A DNA stretch of 64,000 bases, from the NCBI RefSeq assembly GCF_017942225.1, contig NZ_JAGKSD010000008.1, forward strand, positions 1-64,000, in the 5' to 3' direction. Below the pieces are notes generated by a model. It saw only the letters and a program-made list of their open reading frames with translations, had not been told where the DNA came from and did not search any database. This stretch comes from Corynebacterium sp. Marseille-P3884. Its GTDB lineage: Bacteria; Actinomycetota; Actinomycetes; Mycobacteriales; Mycobacteriaceae. Of the stretch, positions 8,531 through 15,460 are shown in pieces. Position 1 is the stretch's first letter. Every line of letters begins with the position of its first letter. A program made the position numbers and the translations under genes.

Positions 8531-9010
8531 ATGGAATTCAGACTCAAGCCCGCCACCGAATCGGACCGCACCTACATCCGTCGTCTGTACTACTTGGCAG
8601 ATGTGTTCGGGGACGAGTCCAAGCGACTCAGCAGCGGCCAGGAGAAGGTCAAGGCCTTTGTCGACGATTGGTCGCCCGAGGATGACGGAGGCTGGATCGC
8701 CCACGACCAGGACCAGACCCCGGCCGGCGGCATCTGGCTGCGCTACTGGGAAAATGGCGACAAGACCAGCGCGGCCAACCTCGGCCCGGAGGTGCCGGAG
8801 CTGATCCTCGCTGTGGAGGAGCGCTCCCACGGCTACGGCCTCAGTGCCGTGCTGCTGCACTCCGTGTGCGAGCTCGCCATCGACCAGGGCGCAAAGCACA
8901 TTGCGCTCGAGGTCATGCCTGAAAACAAGCGTGCACGCTACGTGTACGACAAGTTCGGCTTCATCCCCACCAAGGAGAACCCGAACGTGATGTACCGCGA
9001 CTTGGTCTAA
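8531..9010 (+). CDS. GNAT-family N-acetyltransferase
   Basis: 159 residues. The central part matches the GNAT acetyl-CoA fold: LILAVEERSHGYGLSAVLLH, where RSHGYG is the pyrophosphate-binding loop (R/Q-x2-G-x-G/A), then ALEVMPENKRARYVYDKFGF, the usual motif-B pattern ending in YxKxGF. The acceptor substrate is unknown. In-frame TTG (8522) and GTG (8525) codons exist, but ATG 8531 fits the promoter: a TACAAT box 8 nt upstream and no Shine-Dalgarno suggest a leaderless mRNA. It stands alone between two terminators. Confidence 0.85.
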   Translation: MEFRLKPATESDRTYIRRLYYLADVFGDESKRLSSGQEKVKAFVDDWSPEDDGGWIAHDQDQTPAGGIWLRYWENGDKTSAANLGPEVPELILAVEERSHGYGLSAVLLHSVCELAIDQGAKHIALEVMPENKRARYVYDKFGFIPTKENPNVMYRDLV

Positions 9011-9032
9011 GTTCTCACCATCACCGATATTT

Positions 9033-9066
9033 CGCCGTGCGCCCGCTTTCGGGCCGCGGCGGTTTT
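9033..9066 (+). terminator. Terminator after the GNAT gene
   Basis: GC-rich hairpin: GCCCG-CTTT-CGGGC at its tip, extended by CGCC (9033-9036) against GGCG, then TTTT (9063-9066). It lies 22 bp past the stop codon. Confidence 0.55.
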
Positions 9067-9310
9067 CGTATTGCACGCGTTGCACGCAGCTGGCCCTTCC
9101 CCCTAACCGCGGGGTGCGCGACGGGGAGAAATACACGTTCTGCGTGTGACGGCTGCGACCAAACGGGCCTTATCCGGAGCGAAACCCCCCGGGTCGGGGG
9201 TGACGGGTGATGCATTTCTGCAGGATTGTTCACTGAAAGTTCACTGAATCCCGGTTTCAAGGCACGCGTTATTTAAGATTGGGGAAACCTCCTATCTGAA
9301 AGGTCTACGC
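9067..9310 (+). promoter_or_regulatory. Upstream region of the sugar ABC operon with a direct repeat
   Basis: No gene is seen here. A 10-bp direct repeat GTTCACTGAA occurs at 9228-9237 and 9239-9248 (11-bp period, one helical turn), a layout typical of activator or repressor half-sites on one face of DNA. A possible -10 box TAAGAT (9274-9279) and a GAAAGG ribosome-binding site (about 9298-9303) follow before ATG 9311. Confidence 0.45.
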
Positions 9311-10561
9311 ATGAAACTTCACGCAACCCGTCGTCGGACTGGCGCAGCGCTGTGCGCAATCGCACTGTCCGCTACTACTCTCGCAGCATGCTCCAGCGAT
9401 TCCTCCGGCTCCAACGGCGGCTCGGAAGGCGCCGGCGAGCGCGGCCCCATCACCTTCGCCATGGGCCGCAATGACACGGACAAGCTGACCCCGATCATCG
9501 ATGCGTGGAATGCGGAGCACCCGGACGAGCAGGTGACTCTGAAGGAGCTCGCCGGTGAGGCCGACGATCAGCGCGACACCCTCGTGCAGTCGCTTCAGGC
9601 AGGCAACTCCGACTACGACGTGATGGCGCTCGATGTCGTGTGGACCGCTGACTTCGCGGCAAACCAGTGGCTCGAGCCGCTCGAGGGCGACTTCGAGGTG
9701 GATACCTCCAAGCTCCTGCAGTCCACCGTCGAATCCGCGACCTACAACGACACCCTCTACGCGCTGCCACAGAACACCAACGGCCAGCTGCTCTTCCGCA
9801 ACGTGGACAAGGTCGACTCCAAGCCGGACACCTTCGCCGACATCAAGTCCGCCTGCGAGGCCGTCGAGGGCGACTGCCTGACCACCCAGCTGAAGCAGTA
9901 CGAGGGCCTCACCGTGAACGCTCTCGGCTTCATCAACGGCTGGGGCGGAACCGTGATCGACGACAACGGTGAGCCGACCGTCGAGTCCGACGAGGCCAAG
10001 GCTGGCCTGCAGGCACTGGTCGACGCGTACAAGGACGGCACCATCGCCAAGGGCTCCACCGCCGCCACCGAGGAGGAGACCAACCTGGCCTTCACCGAGG
10101 GCCAGACCGCCCTCGCCATCAACTGGCCGTACATGTTCGCCAACGCGCAGGAGAAGGGCCTGAACTTCGAAGTCCAGCCGCTCGTCGGTGAGTCCGGAGT
10201 CGGCGTGTCCACGCTCGGCGGCTACAACAACGGCATCAACGTGAACTCCAAGCACAAGGCGACCGCCAAGGACTTCATCGAGTTCATCATCAGCGAGGAG
10301 AACCAGCTCTCCTTCGCCAAGGCATCCTTCCCGCCGGTGCTCGCGTCCATCTACGACAACGAGGAGCTGATCAAGGAGCAGCCGTACCTGCCGGCGCTCA
10401 AGGAATCCCTCGAGAACGCGAAGCCGCGTCCGGTTTCCCCGTTCTACCCGGCGATCTCCAAGGCTATCCAGGACAACGCCTATGCGGCACTGACCGCCGA
10501 TAAGAGCGTCGACGACGCCACCAAGGATATGTCCGCCGCGATCAAGCAAGCCGCCCAGTAA
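9311..10561 (+). CDS. Extracellular solute-binding lipoprotein of a sugar ABC importer
   Basis: 416 residues. A lipoprotein signal peptide is clear: basic start (MKLHATRRRT), hydrophobic stretch, lipobox LAAC with Cys27, then a Ser/Gly-rich linker. The mature part follows the family-1 solute-binding pattern: GPITFAMGRNDTDKLTPIID, SDYDVMALDVVWTADFA, YALPQNTNGQLLFRN and LGGYNNGINVNSKHK. It would sit on the outer face of the membrane and deliver a sugar to the two permeases that follow. The fold and operon resemble the maltose/trehalose importers of corynebacteria (Tus and Mus) and LpqY-SugABC of mycobacteria. Which sugar cannot be decided from sequence. Confidence 0.85.
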   Translation: MKLHATRRRTGAALCAIALSATTLAACSSDSSGSNGGSEGAGERGPITFAMGRNDTDKLTPIIDAWNAEHPDEQVTLKELAGEADDQRDTLVQSLQAGNSDYDVMALDVVWTADFAANQWLEPLEGDFEVDTSKLLQSTVESATYNDTLYALPQNTNGQLLFRNVDKVDSKPDTFADIKSACEAVEGDCLTTQLKQYEGLTVNALGFINGWGGTVIDDNGEPTVESDEAKAGLQALVDAYKDGTIAKGSTAATEEETNLAFTEGQTALAINWPYMFANAQEKGLNFEVQPLVGESGVGVSTLGGYNNGINVNSKHKATAKDFIEFIISEENQLSFAKASFPPVLASIYDNEELIKEQPYLPALKESLENAKPRPVSPFYPAISKAIQDNAYAALTADKSVDDATKDMSAAIKQAAQ

Positions 10562-10590
10562 AACGGCGGGCGCAACAGTTTAAAATCAGT

Positions 10591-10629
10591 CTGCAGATTC
10601 GGTCCAGCTTTAACGGACCGAAGCTGCAG
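10591..10629 (+). other. Intercistronic stem-loop between binding protein and permease genes
   Basis: CTGCAG-A-TTCGGTCC (10591-10605) pairs with GGACCGAA-G-CTGCAG (10615-10629), with one mismatch and a 9-nt loop, and no T-tract follows. Further self-complementary GCGCGC runs lie at about 10658-10685. Such stems often stabilise the upstream mRNA, allowing more binding protein than permease to be made. Confidence 0.6.
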
Positions 10630-10704
10630 GCTGAAGTTCATTTCAGGGCCTGCACCATGCGCGAAGCGCGCATCTTTGCGCGCGCTGGTTGTTAAGGAGA
10701 GTTC

Positions 10705-11847
10705 ATGAGTACCGTCGTCAAGCGGCGCGGAGCTGCGGAAAACGCGGAACCCGCTGAAAAGAACACGCGCTCCCGCAGCGATGCGGGCAAAGCGTGGGGC
10801 CTGGTCACCCCGGCGCTGATCGTCCTGGCCGTGGTCATCGGCTACCCGATCCTGCGCGCCATCTGGCTGTCGTTCCAAGCCAACCGCCATCTCGACCCGT
10901 CCACCGGCGTCTTCGTCGACGGCGGCTTCGCGGGGCTGGACAACTACCTGTACTGGATTCAGAACCGGTGCATGAGCCCGTCGGGGACCGTCGGTGAATG
11001 CCCACCCGGCGTGCTGGCCACGGACTTCTGGCCGGCGCTGGGCATCACGCTGTTCTTCACTGTGGTGACCGTGGCGCTGGAGGCTGTGCTGGGCATGATC
11101 ATGGCGCTGATCATGAACCACCCGTCGCGCGTGCGCGCGCTGATCCGCGCGGCCGTGCTCATCCCGTGGGCGATTCCGACTGCGGTGACAGCGAAGCTCT
11201 GGCAGTTCATGTTCGCGCCCAACGGGATCGTGAACTCGCTGCTCGGCCAGTCCATCGCGTGGACGACGGACCCGTGGGCGGCGCGTATCGCGGTGATCAT
11301 CGCGGATGTGTGGAAGACGACGCCGTTCGTGGCACTGCTCATCCTCGCTGGCCTGCAGATGATCCCGAAGGATGTCTACGAAGCCGCGCGTGTCGACGGC
11401 GCGTCGGCGTGGCAGACCTTCACCCGCATCACGCTGCCGCTGGTGCGCCCGACGCTGATGGTCGCGATCCTCTTCCGCACCCTCGACGCGCTGCGCATGT
11501 ACGACCTGCCCGTGATCATGATCTCCGGGTCCTCGAACTCCCCTACCGCCACGATCTCCCAGCTGGTGGTCGAGGACATGCGTCAGAACAACTTCAACTC
11601 CGCCTCCGCGCTGTCCACGTTGATCTTCCTTCTCATCTTCACTGTCGCTTTCCTCATGGTGCGCTTCGGCGGTGCTGATGTCGGCGGCGATCAGACCCGC
11701 GCTCGGCGGGAGAAACGCGAAGCGAAACGGCAAGCAAAACGGGAAGCGAAAAAGCAGCGGGGTGTGAACTCCACTGACGATGATTCTGCGGCAGCCGGTG
11801 TTGATTCGGCTGCGGCTGCGGCGACGAGCACGGAGGCAACGCGATGA
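10705..11847 (+). CDS. Sugar ABC transporter permease (MalF/SugA type)
   Basis: 380-residue inner-membrane protein with six or so hydrophobic segments. The ATPase-contact EAA loop, EAARVDGASAWQTF with ITLPLVRP, lies at about residues 229-250. The order of segments and the large periplasmic stretch after the first helix (ANRHLDPSTGVFVDGGFAGL) fit the MalF/SugA class. It has a TAAGGAGAG ribosome-binding site. The last 55 or so residues form an unusual basic then Ala/Ser-rich tail (REKREAKRQAKREAKKQR), a cytoplasmic extension not needed for the permease fold. Its stop overlaps the next permease start by 4 nt. Confidence 0.87.
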   Translation: MSTVVKRRGAAENAEPAEKNTRSRSDAGKAWGLVTPALIVLAVVIGYPILRAIWLSFQANRHLDPSTGVFVDGGFAGLDNYLYWIQNRCMSPSGTVGECPPGVLATDFWPALGITLFFTVVTVALEAVLGMIMALIMNHPSRVRALIRAAVLIPWAIPTAVTAKLWQFMFAPNGIVNSLLGQSIAWTTDPWAARIAVIIADVWKTTPFVALLILAGLQMIPKDVYEAARVDGASAWQTFTRITLPLVRPTLMVAILFRTLDALRMYDLPVIMISGSSNSPTATISQLVVEDMRQNNFNSASALSTLIFLLIFTVAFLMVRFGGADVGGDQTRARREKREAKRQAKREAKKQRGVNSTDDDSAAAGVDSAAAAATSTEATR

Positions 11848-12677
11848 AGAAGAATTTCGGCAATATCGGCCACAAGATCGGCGTGGCCTTCATTCTCGTG
11901 TGGGGTCTCGCCCCGTTCTACTGGATGCTGATCACCGCCCTGCGCGACAAGAAGCACACCTTCGACACCACTCCGTGGCCGACGCACGTCACGCTTGAGA
12001 ATTTCCGCGACGCGCTCGCGACCGACAAGGGCAACGACTTCCTCGGCGCGATCATGAACTCGCTGATCATCTCATTGATCACCACCGCGCTCGCCGTTGT
12101 CGTCGGTGTGTTCACCGGCTACGCGCTGGCGCGCCTGAACTTCCGCGGCAAGGGCATCGTCACCGGCATCATTCTCGCCGCGTCGATGTTCCCGGGCATC
12201 GCGCTGGTCACTCCGCTGTTCCAGCTCTTCGGAGACATCGGGTGGATCGGCACCTACCGCGCCATGATCATCCCGAATATCTCGTTCGCGCTGCCACTGA
12301 CGGTGTACACGCTCATCTCGTTCTTCCGCCAGTTGCCGTGGGAGCTCGAGGAAGCAGCGCGTGTCGACGGCGCCACCCGCGGCCAGGCCTTCCGCCTCGT
12401 GCTGCTGCCCCTGGCGGTGCCCGGCATCTTCACCACGGCGATCATCGCGTTCATCGCCACGTGGAATGAGTTCATGCTCGCCCGCCAGCTGTCCACCAAC
12501 GCCACCGAGCCGGTCACCGTGGCGATCGCCCGCTTCTCCGGTCCGAACGCTTTCGAATACCCGTATGCGGCGATCATGGCCGCCGGCTCCCTGGTCACCA
12601 TCCCGCTGATCCTCATGGTGCTGGCTTTCCAGCGCCGCATCGTCTCCGGTCTGACCGCCGGCGGCGTGAAGGGATAA
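11844..12677 (+). CDS. Sugar ABC transporter permease (MalG/SugB type)
   Basis: 277-residue partner permease with about six membrane helices. The EAA loop reads EAARVDGATRGQAF followed by RLVLLPLAVPGIFTT (about residues 172-200), and the N-terminus (FILVWGLAPFYWMLITALRD) and C-terminus (LMVLAFQRRIVSGLTAGGVKG) are typical of MalG-like proteins. The ATG at 11844 overlaps the upstream stop, so translation is coupled. No ABC ATPase gene follows; the next gene is unrelated. The pair must use an ATPase encoded elsewhere, such as a multi-purpose MsiK-like protein (inference). Confidence 0.88.
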   Translation: MKKNFGNIGHKIGVAFILVWGLAPFYWMLITALRDKKHTFDTTPWPTHVTLENFRDALATDKGNDFLGAIMNSLIISLITTALAVVVGVFTGYALARLNFRGKGIVTGIILAASMFPGIALVTPLFQLFGDIGWIGTYRAMIIPNISFALPLTVYTLISFFRQLPWELEEAARVDGATRGQAFRLVLLPLAVPGIFTTAIIAFIATWNEFMLARQLSTNATEPVTVAIARFSGPNAFEYPYAAIMAAGSLVTIPLILMVLAFQRRIVSGLTAGGVKG

Positions 12678-12753
12678 GTGGCCTGCCCCACTTTTGTGGC
12701 GTTGACCTGGGACTGACAGCTAGGCTTACCCTAAACACTGAAAGGGAATGCCA

Positions 12754-13392
12754 ATGGCAGACAGAGAACTCAATAATGGACTTGATGTCCGTGCCACTGA
12801 ATCCGAGGAGCTGACGCGACCGAACCGCAAGCCGTGGATCATCGCCCTCGCCGTCATCGCCGCGCTCGTGTTGCTCATCACCGCACTCAGCCCGACGATT
12901 CGCGGGGCCTTCAGTGGCGGCGGGGACGAGGCGGAAGGGACGCACAACGAGGTGGACGTCCACTTCCTCGGCATGATGGTCCCCCACCACCAGCAGGCCA
13001 TCGACATGTCCGATGTGCTGCTTGAATCCGATGTCGACGACGACGAGGTCCGCGATTTGGCTCAGCGCATCAAGGACGGCCAGGAGCGCGAGAACGAGCA
13101 GATGCGCGCCTGGGCCGACGAGTGGGGCATCCAAGACGACATGGAGATGCACTCCACACACATCGCGAACGGCATGTTCCAGCCGGAGGAGCTCGAAGAA
13201 TTCGCCTCGCTGGAGGGAGACGAGTTGCGCACCACCTTCCTGGAGATGATGCACTACCACCACGAGCACGTCATCCCCATGACGCAGGACCAAATCGACA
13301 ACGGCGGCTACGCCCCGCTGCGCGACATGGCGCAGGAGATGGTCGACGTCCAGACAGCGGAGATGAAGGAGATGGAAGAGCTGCTCAAGTAG
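12754..13392 (+). CDS. DUF305 membrane-anchored protein
   Basis: 212 residues. One membrane segment near the N-terminus (PWIIALAVIAALVLLITAL, about residues 28-46) is followed by an exported DUF305 domain. It has the two His-rich signatures of this ferritin-like four-helix fold: FLGMMVPHHQQAIDMSDV and MMHYHHEHVIPMTQ. These His, Met and acidic residues suggest metal binding (copper has been suggested for some relatives), but no reaction is known. ATG 12754 is preferred to ATG 12748 because AAAGGGA (12741-12747) is then 7 nt away. A TTGACC -35-like box lies at 12702-12707. Confidence 0.85.
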   Translation: MADRELNNGLDVRATESEELTRPNRKPWIIALAVIAALVLLITALSPTIRGAFSGGGDEAEGTHNEVDVHFLGMMVPHHQQAIDMSDVLLESDVDDDEVRDLAQRIKDGQERENEQMRAWADEWGIQDDMEMHSTHIANGMFQPEELEEFASLEGDELRTTFLEMMHYHHEHVIPMTQDQIDNGGYAPLRDMAQEMVDVQTAEMKEMEELLK

Positions 13393-13440
13393 AGTTCGCT
13401 CCTCTTCCCCTTCCCCCCAAGTCGGCTCCCCGGAGAGGCG

Positions 13441-13479
13441 AAATAGTTCCCGGCTTCAAGGCTCACCCGTGAACTATTT
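13441..13479 (+). repeat. Inverted repeat downstream of DUF305 gene (first of two related palindromes)
   Basis: AAATAGTTC (13441-13449) and GAACTATTT (13471-13479) are perfect 9-bp arms around a 21-nt loop. It could act as a weak terminator for the DUF305 gene. A closely related palindrome occurs after the ABC-F gene at 15313-15339, so the two bracket that gene. Confidence 0.6.
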
Positions 13480-13516
13480 TGCAGGCCCGCCCGCTACGGG
13501 CGTTGAGTCCCACTCC

Positions 13517-13599
13517 TGACATATTTCACAAAATTTGTCAGGGTCGATTTCTAACCAGGCACGATGCCGGTCGCTGACAGATTCCGCTGCAATCTGTCA
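13517..13599. promoter_or_regulatory. Twin operator-like inverted repeats upstream of the ABC-F gene
   Basis: Two copies of the same dyad pattern occur 58 bp apart. Site 1 is TGACATATT-N6-AATTTGTCA (13517-13540); site 2 is TGACAGATT-N7-AATCTGTCA (13575-13599). Both follow TGACAnATT-N6/7-AATnTGTCA. Neither is followed by a T-tract, so they look more like binding sites for a dimeric regulator than terminators. No regulator gene lies next to them. Confidence 0.5.
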
Positions 13600-13653
13600 A
13601 CCGCGATCCACCTTCAACCATCACCTATCCCGACTTTCAGCAGCGCAAACCCC

Positions 13654-13680
13654 TTGACCCCCGACGGACACTGTCATAGT
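13654..13680 (+). promoter_or_regulatory. Putative promoter of the ABC-F transcript
   Basis: TTGACC (13654-13659) and CATAGT (13675-13680), the latter preceded by TGT as in an extended -10. The spacer of 15 nt is short. A start near 13687 would give a leader of about 76 nt before the ABC-F start codon. Confidence 0.45.
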
Positions 13681-13717
13681 CTCGACGAGGAACTGTCCCC
13701 GTAGGAAGGAATAGGCC

Positions 13718-13744
13718 GTGCTCAAATTCCGTGTTTCCGCCTAA
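13718..13744 (+). CDS. Leader peptide MLKFRVSA upstream of the ABC-F gene
   Basis: An 8-codon reading frame starts at GTG 13718 and ends at TAA 13744. It has a better ribosome-binding site (AGGAAGGA, 13703-13710, 7-nt spacing) than the ABC-F gene 19 bp downstream, which has only a weak GAAAG. The frame overlaps two mutually exclusive short hairpins: CGTGTT (13730-13735) with AACACG (13743-13748), or TGTTTC (13732-13737) with GAAACA (13748-13753). This is the usual layout of ribosome-stalling leaders that switch on antibiotic-resistance genes. Function is inferred from layout. Confidence 0.5.
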   Translation: MLKFRVSA

Positions 13745-13762
13745 CACGAAACAGAAAGTTGA

Positions 13763-15292
13763 ATGAGCATGCCTATTTCCCTGAATAACGTCTCCCTCGA
13801 GTGGCCTAACGGAACCCTCTGCTTCTCGGACTTAAATGCCATATTTTCAAGTCACCTGACCGGCCTGATCGGCGATAACGGTTCCGGAAAAACGAGTCTG
13901 ATCAGGGTCATCCTCGGCGAGCTACAACCGAGCACTGGTTCGGTCGAACGCCCGTCGAAAATCGCTTACCTGCCTCAGGATCTTGGACTGCAACCGGACA
14001 CTACGGTTTCAGACGTCTTTGGGATCACCGGAATCATCGAGGCAATCAACGCCATCGAAGGTGGCCAGTTCAATCCCGAGTTGTTCGAGCTCATCGGTGA
14101 CCGGTGGGATGCTGCCGAAGAGACTCGGGCTGTGTTGTCAGCTCATGGCCTCGAGCTCAACCTGGATAGGCCGCTATTTACCCTGTCCGGTGGAGAGGCT
14201 GTTCGTGTTGCACTAGCTGCGCTCATGGCTGACAACCCCGATTTCATTGTCATGGACGAGCCCACGAACAACCTCGATGTGGAAGCGAAAGCCCAGCTGA
14301 TCCGCTCTCTTTCCAAATCGACTGTTCCTGCGATTGTGGTGAGCCACGATCGCGACTTGTTGGATTCCGTGGACGAGATTGCAGAACTTCACGACGGGAA
14401 GCTACGACTTTTCCCCGGTAACTACTCCGCCTACCGTGAAGCTCTGGCCAATGAACAGGATGCAGCGATGCGGGAGGTGCGGGAAAAGAAGACGATTCAC
14501 AGTAGGCAGGTTCGAGAGCGTGAGGCGATGCAAACACGCATTGCTCGGGACGCTCGTCGCGGAAGGAAGTTCGCTGCTAACAATCGTAAACCTGGCATGG
14601 CGATGGGGCTGGACAAGGATCGGTCTGAGAAGACTGCTGCTCGGCGTGGTGCGGCTCATGCCGAGTCTGTGGAGTCGTCTCTCGCTGAGTATCGTCACGC
14701 GCAAGACAAGGTCCGCGACGATCAACAAGTGTACATTGAGCTTCCCGGTACGGCGCTTCCGAACGGAACCCGCGTTGTGGAAATCCCAGAACTCACTGTT
14801 GTAGGCCCCGAGCGTGTCCGGATCACTGGACCGAACGGCAGCGGAAAGACGACCCTGCTCAATTCTGTTGCAGACGGAGGCGCGGGGTACGTGATTGGGA
14901 ATGTGGGGTACCTCCGGCAGCGCATTGTTCTTGACCGCAACCGGTCAGTTTTGGAGTTGGTCTCGGAGGCCAACGCGTCTGCTGATCCGCAGTATATTCG
15001 GGACCAACTCGCGCAATTGTTGTTTCAGAATGAGACTGTGCACGCGCCTATCGGAACGCTTTCGGGTGGTGAGCGTTTCCGCGTTGAGTTTGCCCGTGTT
15101 CTTCTTTCGTCGCCTGCTCCGCAGCTTTTGCTTCTCGACGAGCCCACCAACAACATCGATATCTCAACCGTGAACTGGCTTGTCTCCGCTCTTGAGAGTT
15201 ATGCAGGTGCGCTTCTTCTCGTCAGCCACGACGAAGACTTCTGTGAGCGTATGAACCTTGACAGGGAAGTTTCCATCGATGATTTGACCTGA
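13763..15292 (+). CDS. ABC-F family ATPase, probable ribosome-protection (antibiotic resistance) protein
   Basis: 509 residues with two soluble ABC cassettes and no membrane segment. Cassette 1 has Walker A GDNGSGKT, signature LSGGE and Walker B IVMDEPTNNLD; cassette 2 has GPNGSGKT, LSGGE and LLLDEPTNNID. Between them is the charged interdomain linker (about residues 225-310, rich in Arg/Lys/Glu). ABC-F proteins bind the ribosomal E site; many actinobacterial ones give resistance to macrolides, lincosamides, streptogramins or pleuromutilins. A leader peptide and hairpins upstream favour a drug-inducible resistance role over a housekeeping EttA-like one. ATG 13763 (or 13769) is the start. Codon use is visibly less GC-rich than in pyc or the sugar operon, suggesting transfer. 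Confidence 0.8.
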   Translation: MSMPISLNNVSLEWPNGTLCFSDLNAIFSSHLTGLIGDNGSGKTSLIRVILGELQPSTGSVERPSKIAYLPQDLGLQPDTTVSDVFGITGIIEAINAIEGGQFNPELFELIGDRWDAAEETRAVLSAHGLELNLDRPLFTLSGGEAVRVALAALMADNPDFIVMDEPTNNLDVEAKAQLIRSLSKSTVPAIVVSHDRDLLDSVDEIAELHDGKLRLFPGNYSAYREALANEQDAAMREVREKKTIHSRQVREREAMQTRIARDARRGRKFAANNRKPGMAMGLDKDRSEKTAARRGAAHAESVESSLAEYRHAQDKVRDDQQVYIELPGTALPNGTRVVEIPELTVVGPERVRITGPNGSGKTTLLNSVADGGAGYVIGNVGYLRQRIVLDRNRSVLELVSEANASADPQYIRDQLAQLLFQNETVHAPIGTLSGGERFRVEFARVLLSSPAPQLLLLDEPTNNIDISTVNWLVSALESYAGALLLVSHDEDFCERMNLDREVSIDDLT

Positions 15293-15312
15293 TGTTATGG
15301 GCCTCTTCCCGA

Positions 15313-15339
15313 AAATAGTTCCCGACCAGGGAACTATTT
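15313..15339. repeat. Palindrome after the ABC-F gene (second of two related)
   Basis: AAATAGTTCCC (15313-15323), loop GACCA, GGGAACTATTT (15329-15339): a perfect 11-bp stem 20 bp past the ABC-F stop. It shares the AAATAGTTC/GAACTATTT arms with the palindrome at 13441-13479. Confidence 0.6.
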
Positions 15340-15385
15340 GGGGTATTCGACCCCTTCTCGCCGACATTCCCCCCCTACACAGCAC

Positions 15386-15436
15386 AAAGCCGCTAGGTTC
15401 CGCCCCAGTAGTTGGGACGGCGCCTAGCGGCTTTTT
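15386..15436. terminator. Bidirectional terminator between ABC-F gene and pyc
   Basis: AAAGCCGCTAGG (15386-15397) pairs perfectly with CCTAGCGGCTTT (15423-15434), with TTTTT on the + strand at 15432-15436 and AAA at the other end. It can stop the ABC-F transcript and, on the minus strand, pyc. Confidence 0.7.
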
Positions 15437-15460
15437 CTGTGCGCTACGCTGCCATGGCCC

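Noticed and set aside
12721..12734. TAGGCTTACCCTAA upstream of the DUF305 gene as a DtxR box
   Set aside because: The outer arms are 4 bp closer than in the 19-bp DtxR consensus and the inner half-sites do not match.
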